Shown here piece by piece: positions 54,311-64,000 of a stretch of DNA of 64,000 bases. The stretch is from Candidatus Phyllobacterium onerii (GTDB taxonomy: Bacteria > Pseudomonadota > Alphaproteobacteria > Rhizobiales > Rhizobiaceae). The notes under the pieces were generated by a model. That model was not told the DNA's origin and ran no database searches. It worked only from the letters and a program-made list of their open reading frames with translations. Every line of letters begins with the position of its first letter. The stretch's first letter is position 1. The stretch is taken from positions 992,001-1,056,000 of the forward strand of contig NZ_JAQMHX010000001.1 in assembly GCF_028331445.1 (NCBI RefSeq), in the 5' to 3' direction. A program made the translations under genes and the position numbers.

Positions 54311-55815
54311 TGACCGACTGGCCAATTCTCTCGACTGTTACCTTCCTGCCATTGGTCGGTGCCTTACTTGTCCTGATGATCCGGGACGATAGCGATGCTG
54401 CGCGCCGCAACATCCGCAATGTGACCTTGTGGACGACGATCATTACGTTCCTGCTCTCATTGCCGATCTGGTACTATTTCGATAACGGCCAAGCTGGCTT
54501 TCAGTTTGTCGAGAAGGCTGACTGGCTCGACTCCGGAATTTCGTATCATATGGGCGTCGATGGCATTTCGATGCTGTTCGTCATCCTCACCACCTTCCTG
54601 ATGCCGCTGTGCATCTTGGCGAGTTGGGAAGCGATCCAGACCCGCGTCAAGGAATACATGATCGCGTTTCTGGTTCTCGAAACTCTGATGATCGGTGTGT
54701 TCTGCGCGCTCGATATCGTGCTGTTCTACGTGTTCTTCGAAGCCGTTCTCGTGCCGATGTTTATCATCATCGGTGTTTGGGGTGGCAAGAGGCGCGTCTA
54801 TGCCAGCTTCAAATTCTTCCTCTATACCTTGCTTGGCTCGGTATTGATGCTGCTTGCCATCATGGCGATGTACTGGCAGGCCGGTACGACGGATATTCCG
54901 ACCTTGCTTGCCTACAAGTTTCCGGCGTCGATGCAGACTTGGTTGTGGTTCGCCTTCTTCGCCTCATTTGCTGTGAAGATGCCAATGTGGCCGGTGCACA
55001 CTTGGTTGCCGGATGCCCACGTTGAAGCGCCGACGGCGGCGTCCGCCATTCTGGCCGGCATCCTGTTGAAGCTTGGTGGATACGGTTTCATACGTTTCTC
55101 CCTTCCGATGTTCCCGAATGCTTCGGCCGATTTTGCACCGCTGATCTATACGCTCTCCGTGGTCGCCATCGTTTACACATCGCTCGTTGCGCTGGCGCAG
55201 CAAGATATAAAGAAGCTGATTGCCTATTCATCCGTTGCCCACATGGGCTACGTTACGATGGGCATCTTCGCAGCTAACGAGCAGGGCATTCAAGGCGCGA
55301 TATTCCAGATGCTGTCGCACGGCCTGGTATCCAGCGCACTGTTTCTCTGTGTAGGTATCGTCTATGACAGAACCCATACGCGCGAAATCGCTGCCTATGG
55401 CGGTCTTGTCAACAACATGCCGAAATATGCAGTCGTGTTTATGATCTTCACGATGGCCAATGTTGGTCTGCCGGGCACATCAGGATTCATCGGTGAGTTT
55501 TTGACATTGCTTGGTGTTTTCCGCGTCAACACTTGGGTTGCTCTGTTTGCAACGAGTGGCGTCATCTTCTCGGCTGCTTATGCGCTCTGGCTCTATCGGC
55601 GCGTCATATTTGGAGCATTGGACAAGGAAAGCCTGAAGTCGCTCCTGGATATGTCACCACGTGAAAAGGCAGTGATCTACCCGCTCGTGATCCTGACAAT
55701 TTTCTACGGCGTATATCCGATGCCTATCTTCGATGCGACGGCCAGTTCCGTACACGCTCTGATCAATCAGTATAATAACGCGCTGTCCTCAGCTGCCACA
55801 CTGGCGTTGAAATAG
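54310..55815 (+). CDS. nuoM: NADH-quinone oxidoreductase subunit M
   Basis: A 501-residue antiporter-like pump subunit with 14 helices. It shows [20 protein letters not shown] with the conserved glutamate, [20 protein letters not shown] and [20 protein letters not shown]. The ATG at 54310, on the nuoL stop, gives the expected N-terminus MTDWPILS; an earlier in-frame ATG at 54283 lies in nuoL. Confidence 0.97.
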   Translation: MTDWPILSTVTFLPLVGALLVLMIRDDSDAARRNIRNVTLWTTIITFLLSLPIWYYFDNGQAGFQFVEKADWLDSGISYHMGVDGISMLFVILTTFLMPLCILASWEAIQTRVKEYMIAFLVLETLMIGVFCALDIVLFYVFFEAVLVPMFIIIGVWGGKRRVYASFKFFLYTLLGSVLMLLAIMAMYWQAGTTDIPTLLAYKFPASMQTWLWFAFFASFAVKMPMWPVHTWLPDAHVEAPTAASAILAGILLKLGGYGFIRFSLPMFPNASADFAPLIYTLSVVAIVYTSLVALAQQDIKKLIAYSSVAHMGYVTMGIFAANEQGIQGAIFQMLSHGLVSSALFLCVGIVYDRTHTREIAAYGGLVNNMPKYAVVFMIFTMANVGLPGTSGFIGEFLTLLGVFRVNTWVALFATSGVIFSAAYALWLYRRVIFGALDKESLKSLLDMSPREKAVIYPLVILTIFYGVYPMPIFDATASSVHALINQYNNALSSAATLALK

Positions 55816-55834
55816 CAGGAAGAGGCCAAGGCCG

Positions 55835-57271
55835 ATGCAGACCGACATGATTGCCAACCTGACGCTTATGGCTCCTGAACTCCTGATAACGGTGGGCGCA
55901 CTGGCGCTACTGATGATCGGGGCGTTTTCTGGGGAGCGGGCCTATTCGCTTGTCAACAGTCTTACGGTAGCCATCTTGCTTGTGGCGCTAGCGCTTGTCG
56001 TTCTGTTCCCGCAGGACGGTCACGTCTTCGGGCGCGCTTTCGTCAGCGATCCTTTTTCTCGCTTCATGAAGGTCTTGACCCTGGTCGGATCTATAGTGAC
56101 GCTTGTCATGTCGGTCGGTTTTGCCAAAGCCGAGAAGTTTGACAAATTCGAGTTCCCGATCCTGGCCCTATTGGCGACGCTCGGCATGCTGCTGATGATT
56201 TCGGCCAATGACACACTATCGCTCTATCTTGGCCTGGAACTGCAGTCGCTTGCACTCTATGTCGTCGCTGCCATCAACCGCGATAGCGCGCGCTCGACGG
56301 AAGCTGGCCTCAAATATTTCGTTCTCGGGGCCCTCTCTTCGGGCATGCTCCTATACGGCATTTCTTTGGTCTATGGCTTTACCGGGCACACCGGTTTTGA
56401 AGCTATCGCACAGGCACTAAGCAGCTCAGAGCGGCAGCTTGGCGTTGTGTTTGGGCTCGTATTCATCTTTGCGGGTCTTGCCTTCAAGATTTCGGCGGTA
56501 CCGTTCCACATGTGGACGCCGGACGTCTATGAGGGCGCACCTACACCGGTCACCGCCTTCTTCGCGACTGCACCGAAAATGGCAGCCATGGCGTTGTTTA
56601 CACGTGTTGCCGTCGAGACCTTTCAGCCTATCACCCATGATTGGCAGCAGATCATCGTGTTTATCGCGATCGCATCTATGGTTCTTGGTGCATTCGCTGC
56701 TATTGGCCAGCGCAATATCAAGCGTCTTATGGCCTATTCCTCAATCAGCCACATGGGCTACGCACTTGTCGGGCTCTCAGCCGGTACACTCGTCGGTGTG
56801 CGGGGCGTCGCGATATATATGCTGATCTATCTGGTCACCACACTTGGCACGTTCGCTTTCATTCTTGCCATGCGTCGCAAGGAGGGCAATGTCGAGTTGA
56901 TCGGCGATCTTGCCGGCCTGTCACGGACGAATCCAATCATGGCCACCATTCTTACGATCCTGATGTTCTCGTTGGCCGGTATTCCCCCGCTCGCTGGGTT
57001 CTGGGGCAAATGGTATACTTTCCTCGCAGCCATGCAGGCCAACCTCTATGCGCTGGCTATAATTGGTATCGTGGCGTCGGTCGTCGGTGCGTTCTACTAT
57101 CTGCGCATCATCAAGATCATGTGGTTCGACGAACCAGTCGGGGCGTTCGTACCCATGGCAGGCGAGTTGCGCCTGGTCCTTGGAGTATCCGGCCTGCTGG
57201 TGCTATTCTACGTCCTGGTGGGCGGCCCAGTCAGCACGTTTGCGAACGCTGCCGCCAAGACGTTTTTCTAG
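55835..57271 (+). CDS. nuoN: NADH-quinone oxidoreductase subunit N
   Basis: A 478-residue third antiporter-like subunit. It shows [40 protein letters not shown] and [20 protein letters not shown]. It closes the 14-subunit set, so the operon encodes a complete complex I. birA follows after 7 bp and may ride on the same transcript. Confidence 0.98.
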   Translation: MQTDMIANLTLMAPELLITVGALALLMIGAFSGERAYSLVNSLTVAILLVALALVVLFPQDGHVFGRAFVSDPFSRFMKVLTLVGSIVTLVMSVGFAKAEKFDKFEFPILALLATLGMLLMISANDTLSLYLGLELQSLALYVVAAINRDSARSTEAGLKYFVLGALSSGMLLYGISLVYGFTGHTGFEAIAQALSSSERQLGVVFGLVFIFAGLAFKISAVPFHMWTPDVYEGAPTPVTAFFATAPKMAAMALFTRVAVETFQPITHDWQQIIVFIAIASMVLGAFAAIGQRNIKRLMAYSSISHMGYALVGLSAGTLVGVRGVAIYMLIYLVTTLGTFAFILAMRRKEGNVELIGDLAGLSRTNPIMATILTILMFSLAGIPPLAGFWGKWYTFLAAMQANLYALAIIGIVASVVGAFYYLRIIKIMWFDEPVGAFVPMAGELRLVLGVSGLLVLFYVLVGGPVSTFANAAAKTFF

Positions 57272-57278
57272 GAGCCCG

Positions 57279-58118
57279 ATGGGATTCTCACTTTCGCCTC
57301 TGGCAGAGCAAGACGGCTTTCGGCTGGAGGCATTCGATACGATCGGCTCGACCAACGCCGTGGCATTGGAACGTGCGCAGGCGGGCGATCCCGGAAAACT
57401 GTGGATCGTCTCCAAACAGCAGGAGAGCGGCCGCGGAAGGCGAGGACGCGCCTGGGCGACCTCACATGGCAATCTTGCCGCTTCGCTGCTCCTGACCGGA
57501 AACTTCGAGCTGAAAACCGCCGCGACACTTGGCTTCGTCGCTGGGCTGTCCCTTGCCGATGCCTTGGATGCTGTTTGTCCCGCGGCGGCATTCAAAGTAG
57601 GAATCGATGGAGCGGGACGTACCGGGCGCGGTAAATCAGCTTTACGAGTTGAGCTGAAATGGCCAAATGATCTTTTGGCAGACGGTGCGAAGCTTGCGGG
57701 CATTCTTCTGGAATCGACGCAAATGCCAGACAATCGCTTGGCGATCGTTGTCGGTATTGGTGTCAATATAGTCGTCTACCCTGACGATGTCCCTTATCCA
57801 GCTACGTCGCTGAAGAAGCTCGGCGCAAATTGCGACGCAGAAACACTTTTTCTGGCGCTGTCCGATGCATGGGAAGAAAACAGCAGAATCTGGGGCGAAG
57901 GCCGGGGGCTGGCGGAGATTCGCAAGCGCTGGCTCGCACGGGCGGCAGGCGTGGGCAGCGAAGTCGCCGTCCGAGTCGACGGAGCGGTGCTGCGTGGTAT
58001 ATTCGAGACTATCGATGAAGATTGCCGCTTTGTCATTCGCGACAATGAAGGCGAACGGGTAAAGATTGCCGCTGGCGACGTTCATTTTGGTGCGGTGGCA
58101 TCGGCACGCGCTGAGTAG
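57279..58118 (+). CDS. birA: Biotin--[acetyl-CoA-carboxylase] ligase
   Basis: A 279-residue biotin protein ligase that makes biotinyl-AMP and attaches biotin to carboxylases. It has the GRGRRGR loop (residues 51-57), GSTN near residue 23, LKWPNDLLADGAKLAGIL and VGIGVNI. The N-terminal DNA-binding domain of E. coli BirA is absent, so it is a monofunctional ligase with no repressor role. TAGGAG overlaps the nuoN stop and supports the ATG at 57279. Its position after nuoN and before the RNase J gene is the usual rhizobial order. Confidence 0.95.
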   Translation: MGFSLSPLAEQDGFRLEAFDTIGSTNAVALERAQAGDPGKLWIVSKQQESGRGRRGRAWATSHGNLAASLLLTGNFELKTAATLGFVAGLSLADALDAVCPAAAFKVGIDGAGRTGRGKSALRVELKWPNDLLADGAKLAGILLESTQMPDNRLAIVVGIGVNIVVYPDDVPYPATSLKKLGANCDAETLFLALSDAWEENSRIWGEGRGLAEIRKRWLARAAGVGSEVAVRVDGAVLRGIFETIDEDCRFVIRDNEGERVKIAAGDVHFGAVASARAE

Positions 58119-58138
58119 ATTTTAGTTTAGGAGTATAA

Positions 58139-59812
58139 ATGGCTAGTTCCGATCAAGTAGAACTTGTTTTCCTGCCCCTAGGTGGTGTCGGCGAGATCGG
58201 GATGAACTTGGCTATGTATGGCTATGGTCCTGCGCACAAGCGCGAATGGGTCGTAGTCGATATGGGCGTGAGCTTTGCCGGCCCGGATCTGCCGGGTGCT
58301 GATCTGGTGTTGCCGGATATTCGCTTTTTGCAAGCGGAACGCCACAATCTAAGGGGCATTGTCATTACGCATGCCCACGAGGATCACTACGGTGCGTTGC
58401 TCGACCTTTGGCCCTTACTGAACGTTCCCGTTTATGCAACGCCCTTCGCGGCGGGTCTGCTTGCTGCCAAGCGCCAGTCGGAACCCGGTGCGCCGAATAT
58501 TCCTGTAACGATCTACCGTGCAGGTGAGACTTTTAACGTGGGTCCATTCGAGTTCGAGGCGATTGCCGTTACCCATTCGATTCCTGAGCCCGTTTCGCTG
58601 GCGATCAAGACACCGCTGGGTACGGTCATTCACACGGGCGACTGGAAGATGGATCCGGAGCCTTCGCTCGGACCGCTCATCAACGGAGCGCGGTTTCGCG
58701 CACTTGGCGACGAGGGCGTGCTCGCGATGATGTGCGATTCCACCAATGCTTTACGCGATGGTGAGTCTCCGTCCGAGCGCGAAGTAGGCGAAAGCTTGCG
58801 TGAGATCATAGAAAATGCCCGCGGCCGCGTTGCGATAACGACGTTCTCATCGAATGTTGGGCGCATTCGCTCGATAGCTTTGGCAGCGCGCGATGCCGGC
58901 AGGCAAACGCTGGTTCTTGGCCGATCGATGAAGCGTATGATCGATGTAGCGAGCGAGCTCGGCTATCTCGATGGCGTTCCCGAATTCCTGTCCGAGGACG
59001 ACTACGGCTATATACCGCGCGAAAACATGGTGATCATCTTGACTGGCAGCCAGGGCGAGCCGCGCGCGGCGCTTGCCAAGCTTGCGCGCGACGAAATGCG
59101 CAACGTTGCATTATCGGCGGGCGATACGGTGATCTACTCTTCGCGCCCGATTCCCGGCAACGAAAAGCCGATTATCGACACGAAAAACCTGTTGATCGAG
59201 CAGGGAATCCACATCATTTCCGACGGCGATCAACTGGTACACGTCTCCGGTCATCCGCGCCGCAACGAATTGAAGCGCATGTACGAGTGGGTACGTCCGC
59301 GCATCCTCGTACCCGTGCACGGCGAGGCCGCGCATCTGGTCGGACAGGGTTCGCTGGCGGCGATGGCGGGAATTCCGGAAGTGCCGCAGGTACGCAATGG
59401 CGACGTACTGCGACTCGCACCGGGCAGGGCCGAAATCATCGATCAGGCTCCTATTGGCCGGTGGTACAAGGACGGCAAGCTGATTGGTGACGAGGAAGAG
59501 GTCGGCATCGTTGATCGCCGCAAGCTCTCTTATGTCGGACATGTTGCGGTTTCGATGCTGCTGGACGAAAAATTCAACATCATGGAGGACCCTGAAATCG
59601 TTCCGATCGGGCTTCCGGAAAATGACGCCGAAGGTGAGCTGCTCGAGGATCTGCTGTATGATGCAGCGGTGAGCGCGGTGCAAAGTATTCCGCGCGAAAA
59701 ACGCAAGGATATTGCCATGGTGCGCGAAGCAGTGCGCAGGGCAGTTCGTGCCGCGGCCAATGAGGTCTGGGGTAAAAAGCCCGTGGTTACGGTTTTCGTG
59801 ACCCGCCCATAA
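58139..59812 (+). CDS. Ribonuclease J
   Basis: A 557-residue metallo-beta-lactamase/beta-CASP ribonuclease for mRNA decay and rRNA processing, with endonuclease and 5'-3' exonuclease activity in the family. It has the zinc motif HAHEDH (residues 78-83), GVSFAGPDLPGADLVLPD, IHTGDWKMDPEPS, and the beta-CASP segments CDSTNALRDGESPSE and HVSGHPRRNELKRMYEW. Length and order match single-copy RNase J of Rhizobiales. It lies 20 bp after birA and 7 bp before mce. Confidence 0.95.
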   Translation: MASSDQVELVFLPLGGVGEIGMNLAMYGYGPAHKREWVVVDMGVSFAGPDLPGADLVLPDIRFLQAERHNLRGIVITHAHEDHYGALLDLWPLLNVPVYATPFAAGLLAAKRQSEPGAPNIPVTIYRAGETFNVGPFEFEAIAVTHSIPEPVSLAIKTPLGTVIHTGDWKMDPEPSLGPLINGARFRALGDEGVLAMMCDSTNALRDGESPSEREVGESLREIIENARGRVAITTFSSNVGRIRSIALAARDAGRQTLVLGRSMKRMIDVASELGYLDGVPEFLSEDDYGYIPRENMVIILTGSQGEPRAALAKLARDEMRNVALSAGDTVIYSSRPIPGNEKPIIDTKNLLIEQGIHIISDGDQLVHVSGHPRRNELKRMYEWVRPRILVPVHGEAAHLVGQGSLAAMAGIPEVPQVRNGDVLRLAPGRAEIIDQAPIGRWYKDGKLIGDEEEVGIVDRRKLSYVGHVAVSMLLDEKFNIMEDPEIVPIGLPENDAEGELLEDLLYDAAVSAVQSIPREKRKDIAMVREAVRRAVRAAANEVWGKKPVVTVFVTRP

Positions 59813-59819
59813 GGAAACC

Positions 59820-60224
59820 ATGCTGGGACGTCTCAATCATGTCGCGATCGCCGTGCCTGACCTGGAGGCAGCGTCCGTGATCTATCGCGATACACTTGGT
59901 GCAAAACTGACACAGCCACAAGCTTTGCCGGAACATGGTGTCACCGTCGTCTTCATCGATGTTGGCAATACCAAGATCGAATTGCTGGAACCCTTGGGTG
60001 CGGACTCGCCCATTGCCGCGTTTCTGGCCAAGAATCCGTCGGGCGGTATGCACCATATCTGCTACGAAGTGCCCGATATCCACGCAGCGCGCGATCGGTT
60101 AAAAAAGCAGGGTGCGCGCATTCTTGGTGATGGCGAACCGAAGACCGGCGCGCACGGCAAGCCCGTTATTTTTCTTCATCCGAAGGATTTTAGCGGAACG
60201 CTGATTGAACTGGAGCAAGAATAA
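59820..60224 (+). CDS. mce: Methylmalonyl-CoA epimerase
   Basis: A 134-residue vicinal-oxygen-chelate protein that interconverts (R)- and (S)-methylmalonyl-CoA in propionate metabolism. Metal ligands are evident in LGRLNHVAIAVPDLEAAS (His), GMHHICYEVPDIHAA (His) and the C-terminal GTLIELEQE (Glu). EHGVTVVFIDVGNTKIELLE is typical. It starts 7 bp after the RNase J gene, and the DUF1467 gene follows after 2 bp. Confidence 0.93.
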   Translation: MLGRLNHVAIAVPDLEAASVIYRDTLGAKLTQPQALPEHGVTVVFIDVGNTKIELLEPLGADSPIAAFLAKNPSGGMHHICYEVPDIHAARDRLKKQGARILGDGEPKTGAHGKPVIFLHPKDFSGTLIELEQE

Positions 60225-60226
60225 GA

Positions 60227-60496
60227 ATGCCAATCGCAACCGCAATGGCGGTGTACTTCATATTCTGGTGGCTCACTCTTTTCACAATGCTGCCAATTGG
60301 CCTTCGCACGCAGGCCGACGAAGACGATGTGACGCTGGGAACAACACCGAGCGCACCGCACAAGCACCGCATGGGCCGAGTTTTCCTGCTGACGACGATT
60401 GTGGCTACAATTATATTTGCCATCTTCTATGTCGTGAATGAGGTGCTGGGTTACGGCGTAAACGATCTGCCGGTTTTTTTCCCGCAACTGGACTAA
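60227..60496 (+). CDS. DUF1467 small membrane protein
   Basis: An 89-residue protein with two membrane helices: ATAMAVYFIFWWLTLFTMLP, and VFLLTTIVATIIFAIFYVVN near residue 45. The loop GLRTQADEDDVTLGTTPSAP between them is the hallmark of the family. Function unknown. It is the last gene of the birA-RNase J-mce string. Confidence 0.88.
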   Translation: MPIATAMAVYFIFWWLTLFTMLPIGLRTQADEDDVTLGTTPSAPHKHRMGRVFLLTTIVATIIFAIFYVVNEVLGYGVNDLPVFFPQLD

Positions 60497-61015
60497 ATTT
60501 GGTCCGTTAGAATTACCCGCCACGAAAAAAATCAAATTAGCTTGCTAATGAAATTGGATGCGGCGCGCGCCAGTAATCTCTCACATCGTTCCTACCGCAA
60601 TTTTATTACAATAAAGTGTTGGAAGCTGAAGCGCCAGAAGGCAAGTGATAAGTTACTTCAAGAAAATACGGCAACGTATTGATTCGACAAATTCAGACAA
60701 AAAAAATGCAAGGCTTTCACCTTGCATTTTAAAGATCGCGTCTGACCAAATCCACTTGCGTGGCGGCTGCGGAAAACCGCGCCTAGGTCACATCCTCCCA
60801 AGACTTTGACCGCGTAGGAAAGCAGAAATATTCTTACTTTCTCCTTATGATTAAAAAAATAGCGGACTGCCTGCGAAATGTCACGAAAAATATTCGTTCT
60901 TGTCATTTTTTGCTTACAAATCCAGCAAGGCAGTGAATCTCTTATAAATACCCGCCCGTTTCATTTGGCGTTACGGGTTCCCAATCCTCCGGGAAGCCGG
61001 TAAAGAAACATCACT
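60497..61015. other. AT-rich intergenic region before proS
   Basis: About 520 bp without a supported protein gene. It contains the minus-strand terminator at 60703-60730. To the right of that terminator, 60731-60960 is a candidate untranslated minus-strand transcript; the one long frame there (60658-60906, minus) has no ribosome-binding site and runs through the terminator hairpin. Confidence 0.4.
60703..60730 (-). terminator. Rho-independent terminator, minus strand
   Basis: AAAATGCAAGG and CCTTGCATTTT form a perfect 11-bp stem with a 6-base loop. On the minus strand it is followed by a run of eight T in total; on the plus strand only four T occur. It should therefore stop transcription coming from 60731-60960, where no protein gene is seen. 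Confidence 0.7.
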
Positions 61016-61044
61016 TTGCACTTGGTTTTGCCTGATTCTTAAAG
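61016..61044 (+). promoter_or_regulatory. Candidate promoter of proS-lolC-lolD
   Basis: TTGCAC (61016-61021) and TTAAAG (61039-61044) are spaced by 17 bp and lie 32 bp upstream of the proS start. Transcription would begin near 61051 with a short leader. Confidence 0.45.
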
Positions 61045-61076
61045 CACTCAGGCGATGTTCAATTTGGTGATTCTCC

Positions 61077-62417
61077 ATGCGGCTTTCCCGTTACCTTTTA
61101 CCCATCCTGAAAGAAAACCCCAAGGAGGCGGAAATCGTCTCCCACCGCCTGATGTTGCGTGCAGGTCTGATACGCCAGGAATCGGCGGGCATCTATGCCT
61201 GGTTGCCGGCGGGTCTGCGGATTCTGAACAAGGTGAGCGCCATTATTCGCGAGGAGCAGAATCGTTCCGGTGCGATTGAGCTCCTCATGCCGACAATACA
61301 GTCCGCTGATCTTTGGCGCGAAAGTGGACGTTATGACGCCTATGGCGACGAGATGCTGCGCATCAAGGATCGCGGTGATCGCGACATGCTCTTCGGTCCG
61401 ACCAACGAAGAAATGATCACCGAAATTTTCCGCGCCTATGTCAGATCTTACAAAGACTTGCCGCTGAATCTTTATCATATCCAGTGGAAGTTTCGCGATG
61501 AACGCCGTCCGCGCTTCGGGGTCATGCGGTCGCGCGAATTCCTGATGAAGGATGCCTATTCCTTCGATCTGGATTTTGAGGGTGCGAAAGCGGCATATAA
61601 TCGTATGTTCGTTGCCTATCTGCGCACGTTTTCGCGACTGGGTATCAAAGTCATTCCCATGCGGGCCGATACGGGTCCGATTGGTGGTGACCTCAGCCAC
61701 GAATTCATTATCCTCGCCGATACTGGAGAGAGCCAGGTATTCTGCGATCGCGCCTATCTCGATCTGCCTGTGCCCGGTCCCGATACCGACTTTAATGATG
61801 ACGCGCAGATTGCCGATATCGTTAAGCGTTGGACCACGCCCTATGCTGCCACCGACGAAATGCATGACGAGGCCGCCTGGGCGAAGGTCGGTGCTTCGCA
61901 GCAACTCGCTGCTCGCGGTATCGAAGTGGGCCACATTTTCCACTTTGGAACGAAATATTCCGAACCAATGGGCGCTAGGGTAACCGGACCAGATGGCAAG
62001 GACTACCCGGTTTCAATGGGCTCCTACGGTATTGGGCCAACACGTGTAGTCGCTGCAATCATTGAAGCGTCGCATGACGAGAATGGCATTATCTGGCCGA
62101 AAGCCGTCGCGCCCTTCGGTGTGGGCATTGTGAACATGAAACCTGGCGACGCAGCCTGCGACACCGTTTCGGCTAAATTGTACGATGCGTTGACAAATGC
62201 TGGCCTTGAGCCCCTGCTCGACGATACGGATGATCGCCCGGGTGCCAAGTTCGCCACAATGGATCTGATCGGTCTACCCACACAGGTCATAGTCGGCCCG
62301 CGCGGCGTTGCGGCAGGCGAGGTCGAGATCAAGGATCGAGCGACCGGCGAGCGTGAGTCCTTGAGTATCGAAGCTGCGCTTAACAAGCTCGCGGGCGTTC
62401 AGGCAGGGATTTTATGA
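61077..62417 (+). CDS. proS: Prolyl-tRNA synthetase (short type)
   Basis: A 446-residue class II aminoacyl-tRNA synthetase that charges tRNA-Pro. It shows [20 protein letters not shown] (motif 1 region), [20 protein letters not shown] (motif 2) and [16 protein letters not shown] (motif 3), with an anticodon-binding domain at the C-terminus. The editing insertion of the E. coli enzyme (between motifs 2 and 3) is absent, which is the rule in alphaproteobacteria. GGTGA six bases upstream supports the start. It overlaps lolC by ATGA. Confidence 0.97.
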   Translation: MRLSRYLLPILKENPKEAEIVSHRLMLRAGLIRQESAGIYAWLPAGLRILNKVSAIIREEQNRSGAIELLMPTIQSADLWRESGRYDAYGDEMLRIKDRGDRDMLFGPTNEEMITEIFRAYVRSYKDLPLNLYHIQWKFRDERRPRFGVMRSREFLMKDAYSFDLDFEGAKAAYNRMFVAYLRTFSRLGIKVIPMRADTGPIGGDLSHEFIILADTGESQVFCDRAYLDLPVPGPDTDFNDDAQIADIVKRWTTPYAATDEMHDEAAWAKVGASQQLAARGIEVGHIFHFGTKYSEPMGARVTGPDGKDYPVSMGSYGIGPTRVVAAIIEASHDENGIIWPKAVAPFGVGIVNMKPGDAACDTVSAKLYDALTNAGLEPLLDDTDDRPGAKFATMDLIGLPTQVIVGPRGVAAGEVEIKDRATGERESLSIEAALNKLAGVQAGIL

Positions 62418-63700
62418 GCGAAAAGGCAGTCACCGCGCCGAACGGTTCCAAGCCGTTCTCAGCCTATGAACGTATGATCGCCTGGCGCTATTTGCGCGCC
62501 CGGCGCAAGGAAACGTTCATTTCCGTGATTGCCGGGTTCTCTTTTACGGGGATCATGCTTGGTGTTGCGACGTTGATCATCGTGATGGCAGTGATGAATG
62601 GCTTTCGCGCTGAACTCTTGACGCGCATCCTCGGCATCAACGGTCATGTTATCATGCAGCCGATGGATCGGCCTTTCGACGACTACGATGCGGTCATCAA
62701 ACGCGTCGACGCTGTCCCCGGTGTCTCCTTTGCCATTCCGGTTGTCGAGGGACAGGTGTTGGCCAAAGGTAATGTCGGGGCAGGGGCTGGAGCCCTGGTA
62801 CGCGGCCTACGCGAGGAAGACATTGCGAAACTTCAGCTTGTTTCCAAAAACGTGCGCCAAGGTACGTTTCAGGGATTCAACACAGCTGGCGGCGTAGCTA
62901 TCGGAACGCGTATGGCTGAAAATATGGGTCTCGGTCTCGGTGATAAACTTACCTTGATATCTCCGGACGGGGATGTGACGCCACTTGGCATGGCTCCGCG
63001 TGTCAAATCCTATCCGGTTACGGCCATATTCGAGATTGGCATGTCGGAGTATGACGCATCGATTGTACTTATGCCGCTCGATGAATCGCAGCTCTATTTC
63101 AACCAGGAAAACAAGGTTCAATCGATCGAGATATTCGCCGATAACCCGGACAATATCGATGCATTGAAGAAACCGATCGAGGATGCGGCACAACGATCGA
63201 TCCTGCTGACCGACTGGCGTCAGCGCAATCAGACATTCTTTTCCGCCCTTCAGGTTGAGCGCAATGTCATGTTCATGATTCTGACGCTGATCGTCCTCGT
63301 CGCGGCTCTCAATATCATCTCCGGATTGATAATGCTGGTGAAAGACAAGGGGCATGACATTGCCATCCTTCGGACCATGGGGGCGACGCGAAACTCGATC
63401 CTGCGCATCTTTCTTATGACGGGTGCTGCGATAGGTGTGACCGGAACGATTGCAGGTGTGGTTCTTGGTGTCGTTGTATGTCTCAACGTTGAACGAATCA
63501 GAGAATTCTTTTCCTGGATTTCCGGAACGACGCTGTTCAATCCTGAACTCTATTTCTTGAGCACCTTGCCTGCCAAAATGGATTTCAACGAGACCTTCTC
63601 GGTCATCCTCATGGCATTGGTCTTGTCATTTCTGGCGACGCTGTTTCCAGCATGGCGCGCAGCCAAGCTCGATCCCGTTGAAGCCTTGAGGTACGAATAA
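62414..63700 (+). CDS. lolC: Lipoprotein-releasing ABC transporter permease (LolC/LolE family)
   Basis: A 428-residue FtsX/MacB-type permease that extracts lipoproteins from the inner membrane together with LolD. The first helix follows [20 protein letters not shown]; a periplasmic domain (about 50-270) carries [12 protein letters not shown]; and three C-terminal helices include [20 protein letters not shown] and [18 protein letters not shown]. In alphaproteobacteria a single permease of this type usually forms a homodimer, so the LolC/LolE distinction is not meaningful here. lolD begins 1 bp after its stop. Confidence 0.92.
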   Translation: MSEKAVTAPNGSKPFSAYERMIAWRYLRARRKETFISVIAGFSFTGIMLGVATLIIVMAVMNGFRAELLTRILGINGHVIMQPMDRPFDDYDAVIKRVDAVPGVSFAIPVVEGQVLAKGNVGAGAGALVRGLREEDIAKLQLVSKNVRQGTFQGFNTAGGVAIGTRMAENMGLGLGDKLTLISPDGDVTPLGMAPRVKSYPVTAIFEIGMSEYDASIVLMPLDESQLYFNQENKVQSIEIFADNPDNIDALKKPIEDAAQRSILLTDWRQRNQTFFSALQVERNVMFMILTLIVLVAALNIISGLIMLVKDKGHDIAILRTMGATRNSILRIFLMTGAAIGVTGTIAGVVLGVVVCLNVERIREFFSWISGTTLFNPELYFLSTLPAKMDFNETFSVILMALVLSFLATLFPAWRAAKLDPVEALRYE

Positions 63701-63701
63701 A

Positions 63702-64000
63702 ATGGTGGCAGGGCCAATTTTGCAGCTGACAAATGTCGGCCGCCGTTATGATGAGATTGGCCGTGAGCTGGTCATTCTCAACGATGCCAGCTTTTCACTT
63801 GGCAAGGGTGAGATGGTGGCGCTTGTCGCGCCTTCCGGGGCCGGCAAGTCGACGTTGCTCCACACGGCTGGATTGCTGGAGCGGCCAGACAGCGGCGATG
63901 TCATTCTCGATGGCAGGTCCTGTGGTTCGCTTTCCGATGAAGAGCGCACGGCCATACGGCGAAACGACATAGGCTTTGTCTATCAGTTCCATCACCTTCT
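63702..64000 (+). CDS. lolD: Lipoprotein-releasing ABC transporter ATPase LolD (cut by window end)
   Basis: The first 99 complete codons of an ABC ATPase; the rest lies beyond the window. Walker A is APSGAGKST, and the Q-loop is at [10 protein letters not shown], which suits the LolD/MacB/FtsE group. It begins [20 protein letters not shown]. Its position directly after the permease gene supports the name. It energises lipoprotein release in partnership with LolC. Confidence 0.92.
   Translation, partial: MVAGPILQLTNVGRRYDEIGRELVILNDASFSLGKGEMVALVAPSGAGKSTLLHTAGLLERPDSGDVILDGRSCGSLSDEERTAIRRNDIGFVYQFHHL

Overview
The window looks like chromosomal DNA of an alphaproteobacterium of the order Rhizobiales, close to the Phyllobacterium, Mesorhizobium and Brucella group. 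The grounds are the gene order clpP-clpX-lon / nuoA-N / birA / RNase J / methylmalonyl-CoA epimerase / DUF1467 / proS / lolC-lolD, the block ctaA ... argC-speB-rpsI-rplM, a short proS, and rhizobial-type intergenic palindromes. The genus call is inference from gene content and remembered gene orders; no database was searched.

Positions 1-7.2 kb hold an exopolysaccharide/surface-polysaccharide locus: a glycosyltransferase, an outer-membrane export lipoprotein, a Wzz/GumC-like co-polymerase whose cytoplasmic kinase-like domain has lost its P-loop, an acyltransferase and a polysaccharide deacetylase. Positions 7.2-14.3 kb mix core genes (ctaA, argC, speB, rpsI, rplM) with accessory ones (a secreted CYTH-like protein, a VapBC-type toxin-antitoxin pair, an APH(6)-like kinase) and a palindromic repeat with 27-bp inverted ends. 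Positions 14.6-27 kb are largely accessory: a LysR/isochorismatase pair, an oxidoreductase/SDR pair beside an HxlR regulator, a lipoprotein serine carboxypeptidase with a coiled-coil repeat region coupled to an EF-hand protein, a MITE-like element, and MetY with a cupin gene whose 3' end occurs a second time as a 17-codon relic.

Positions 27.6-32.8 kb form the ATP-dependent proteolysis cluster clpP-clpX-lon. A tandem duplication of the clpX 5' end has left a free-standing 61-residue ClpX zinc-binding domain with its own leader. Positions 33-37.1 kb contain tRNA-Val and tRNA-Asp. The tRNA-Asp gene is the insertion site of a 3.8-kb genomic island bounded by 89-bp perfect direct repeats; the island carries a truncated tyrosine integrase, a DUF1236 protein and an SbmA/YddA-type ABC exporter. 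A class III nucleotide cyclase lies just outside.

Positions 41.2-57.3 kb are the complete 14-gene NADH:ubiquinone oxidoreductase (complex I) operon nuoA-N. It contains two extra reading frames between nuoF and nuoG: a protein sharing a helix-hairpin-helix-like module with the long C-terminal tail of NuoE, and a small pentapeptide-repeat protein. birA, an RNase J gene, a methylmalonyl-CoA epimerase gene and a DUF1467 gene follow in the same direction. The window ends in proS-lolC-lolD, with lolD cut by the window edge.
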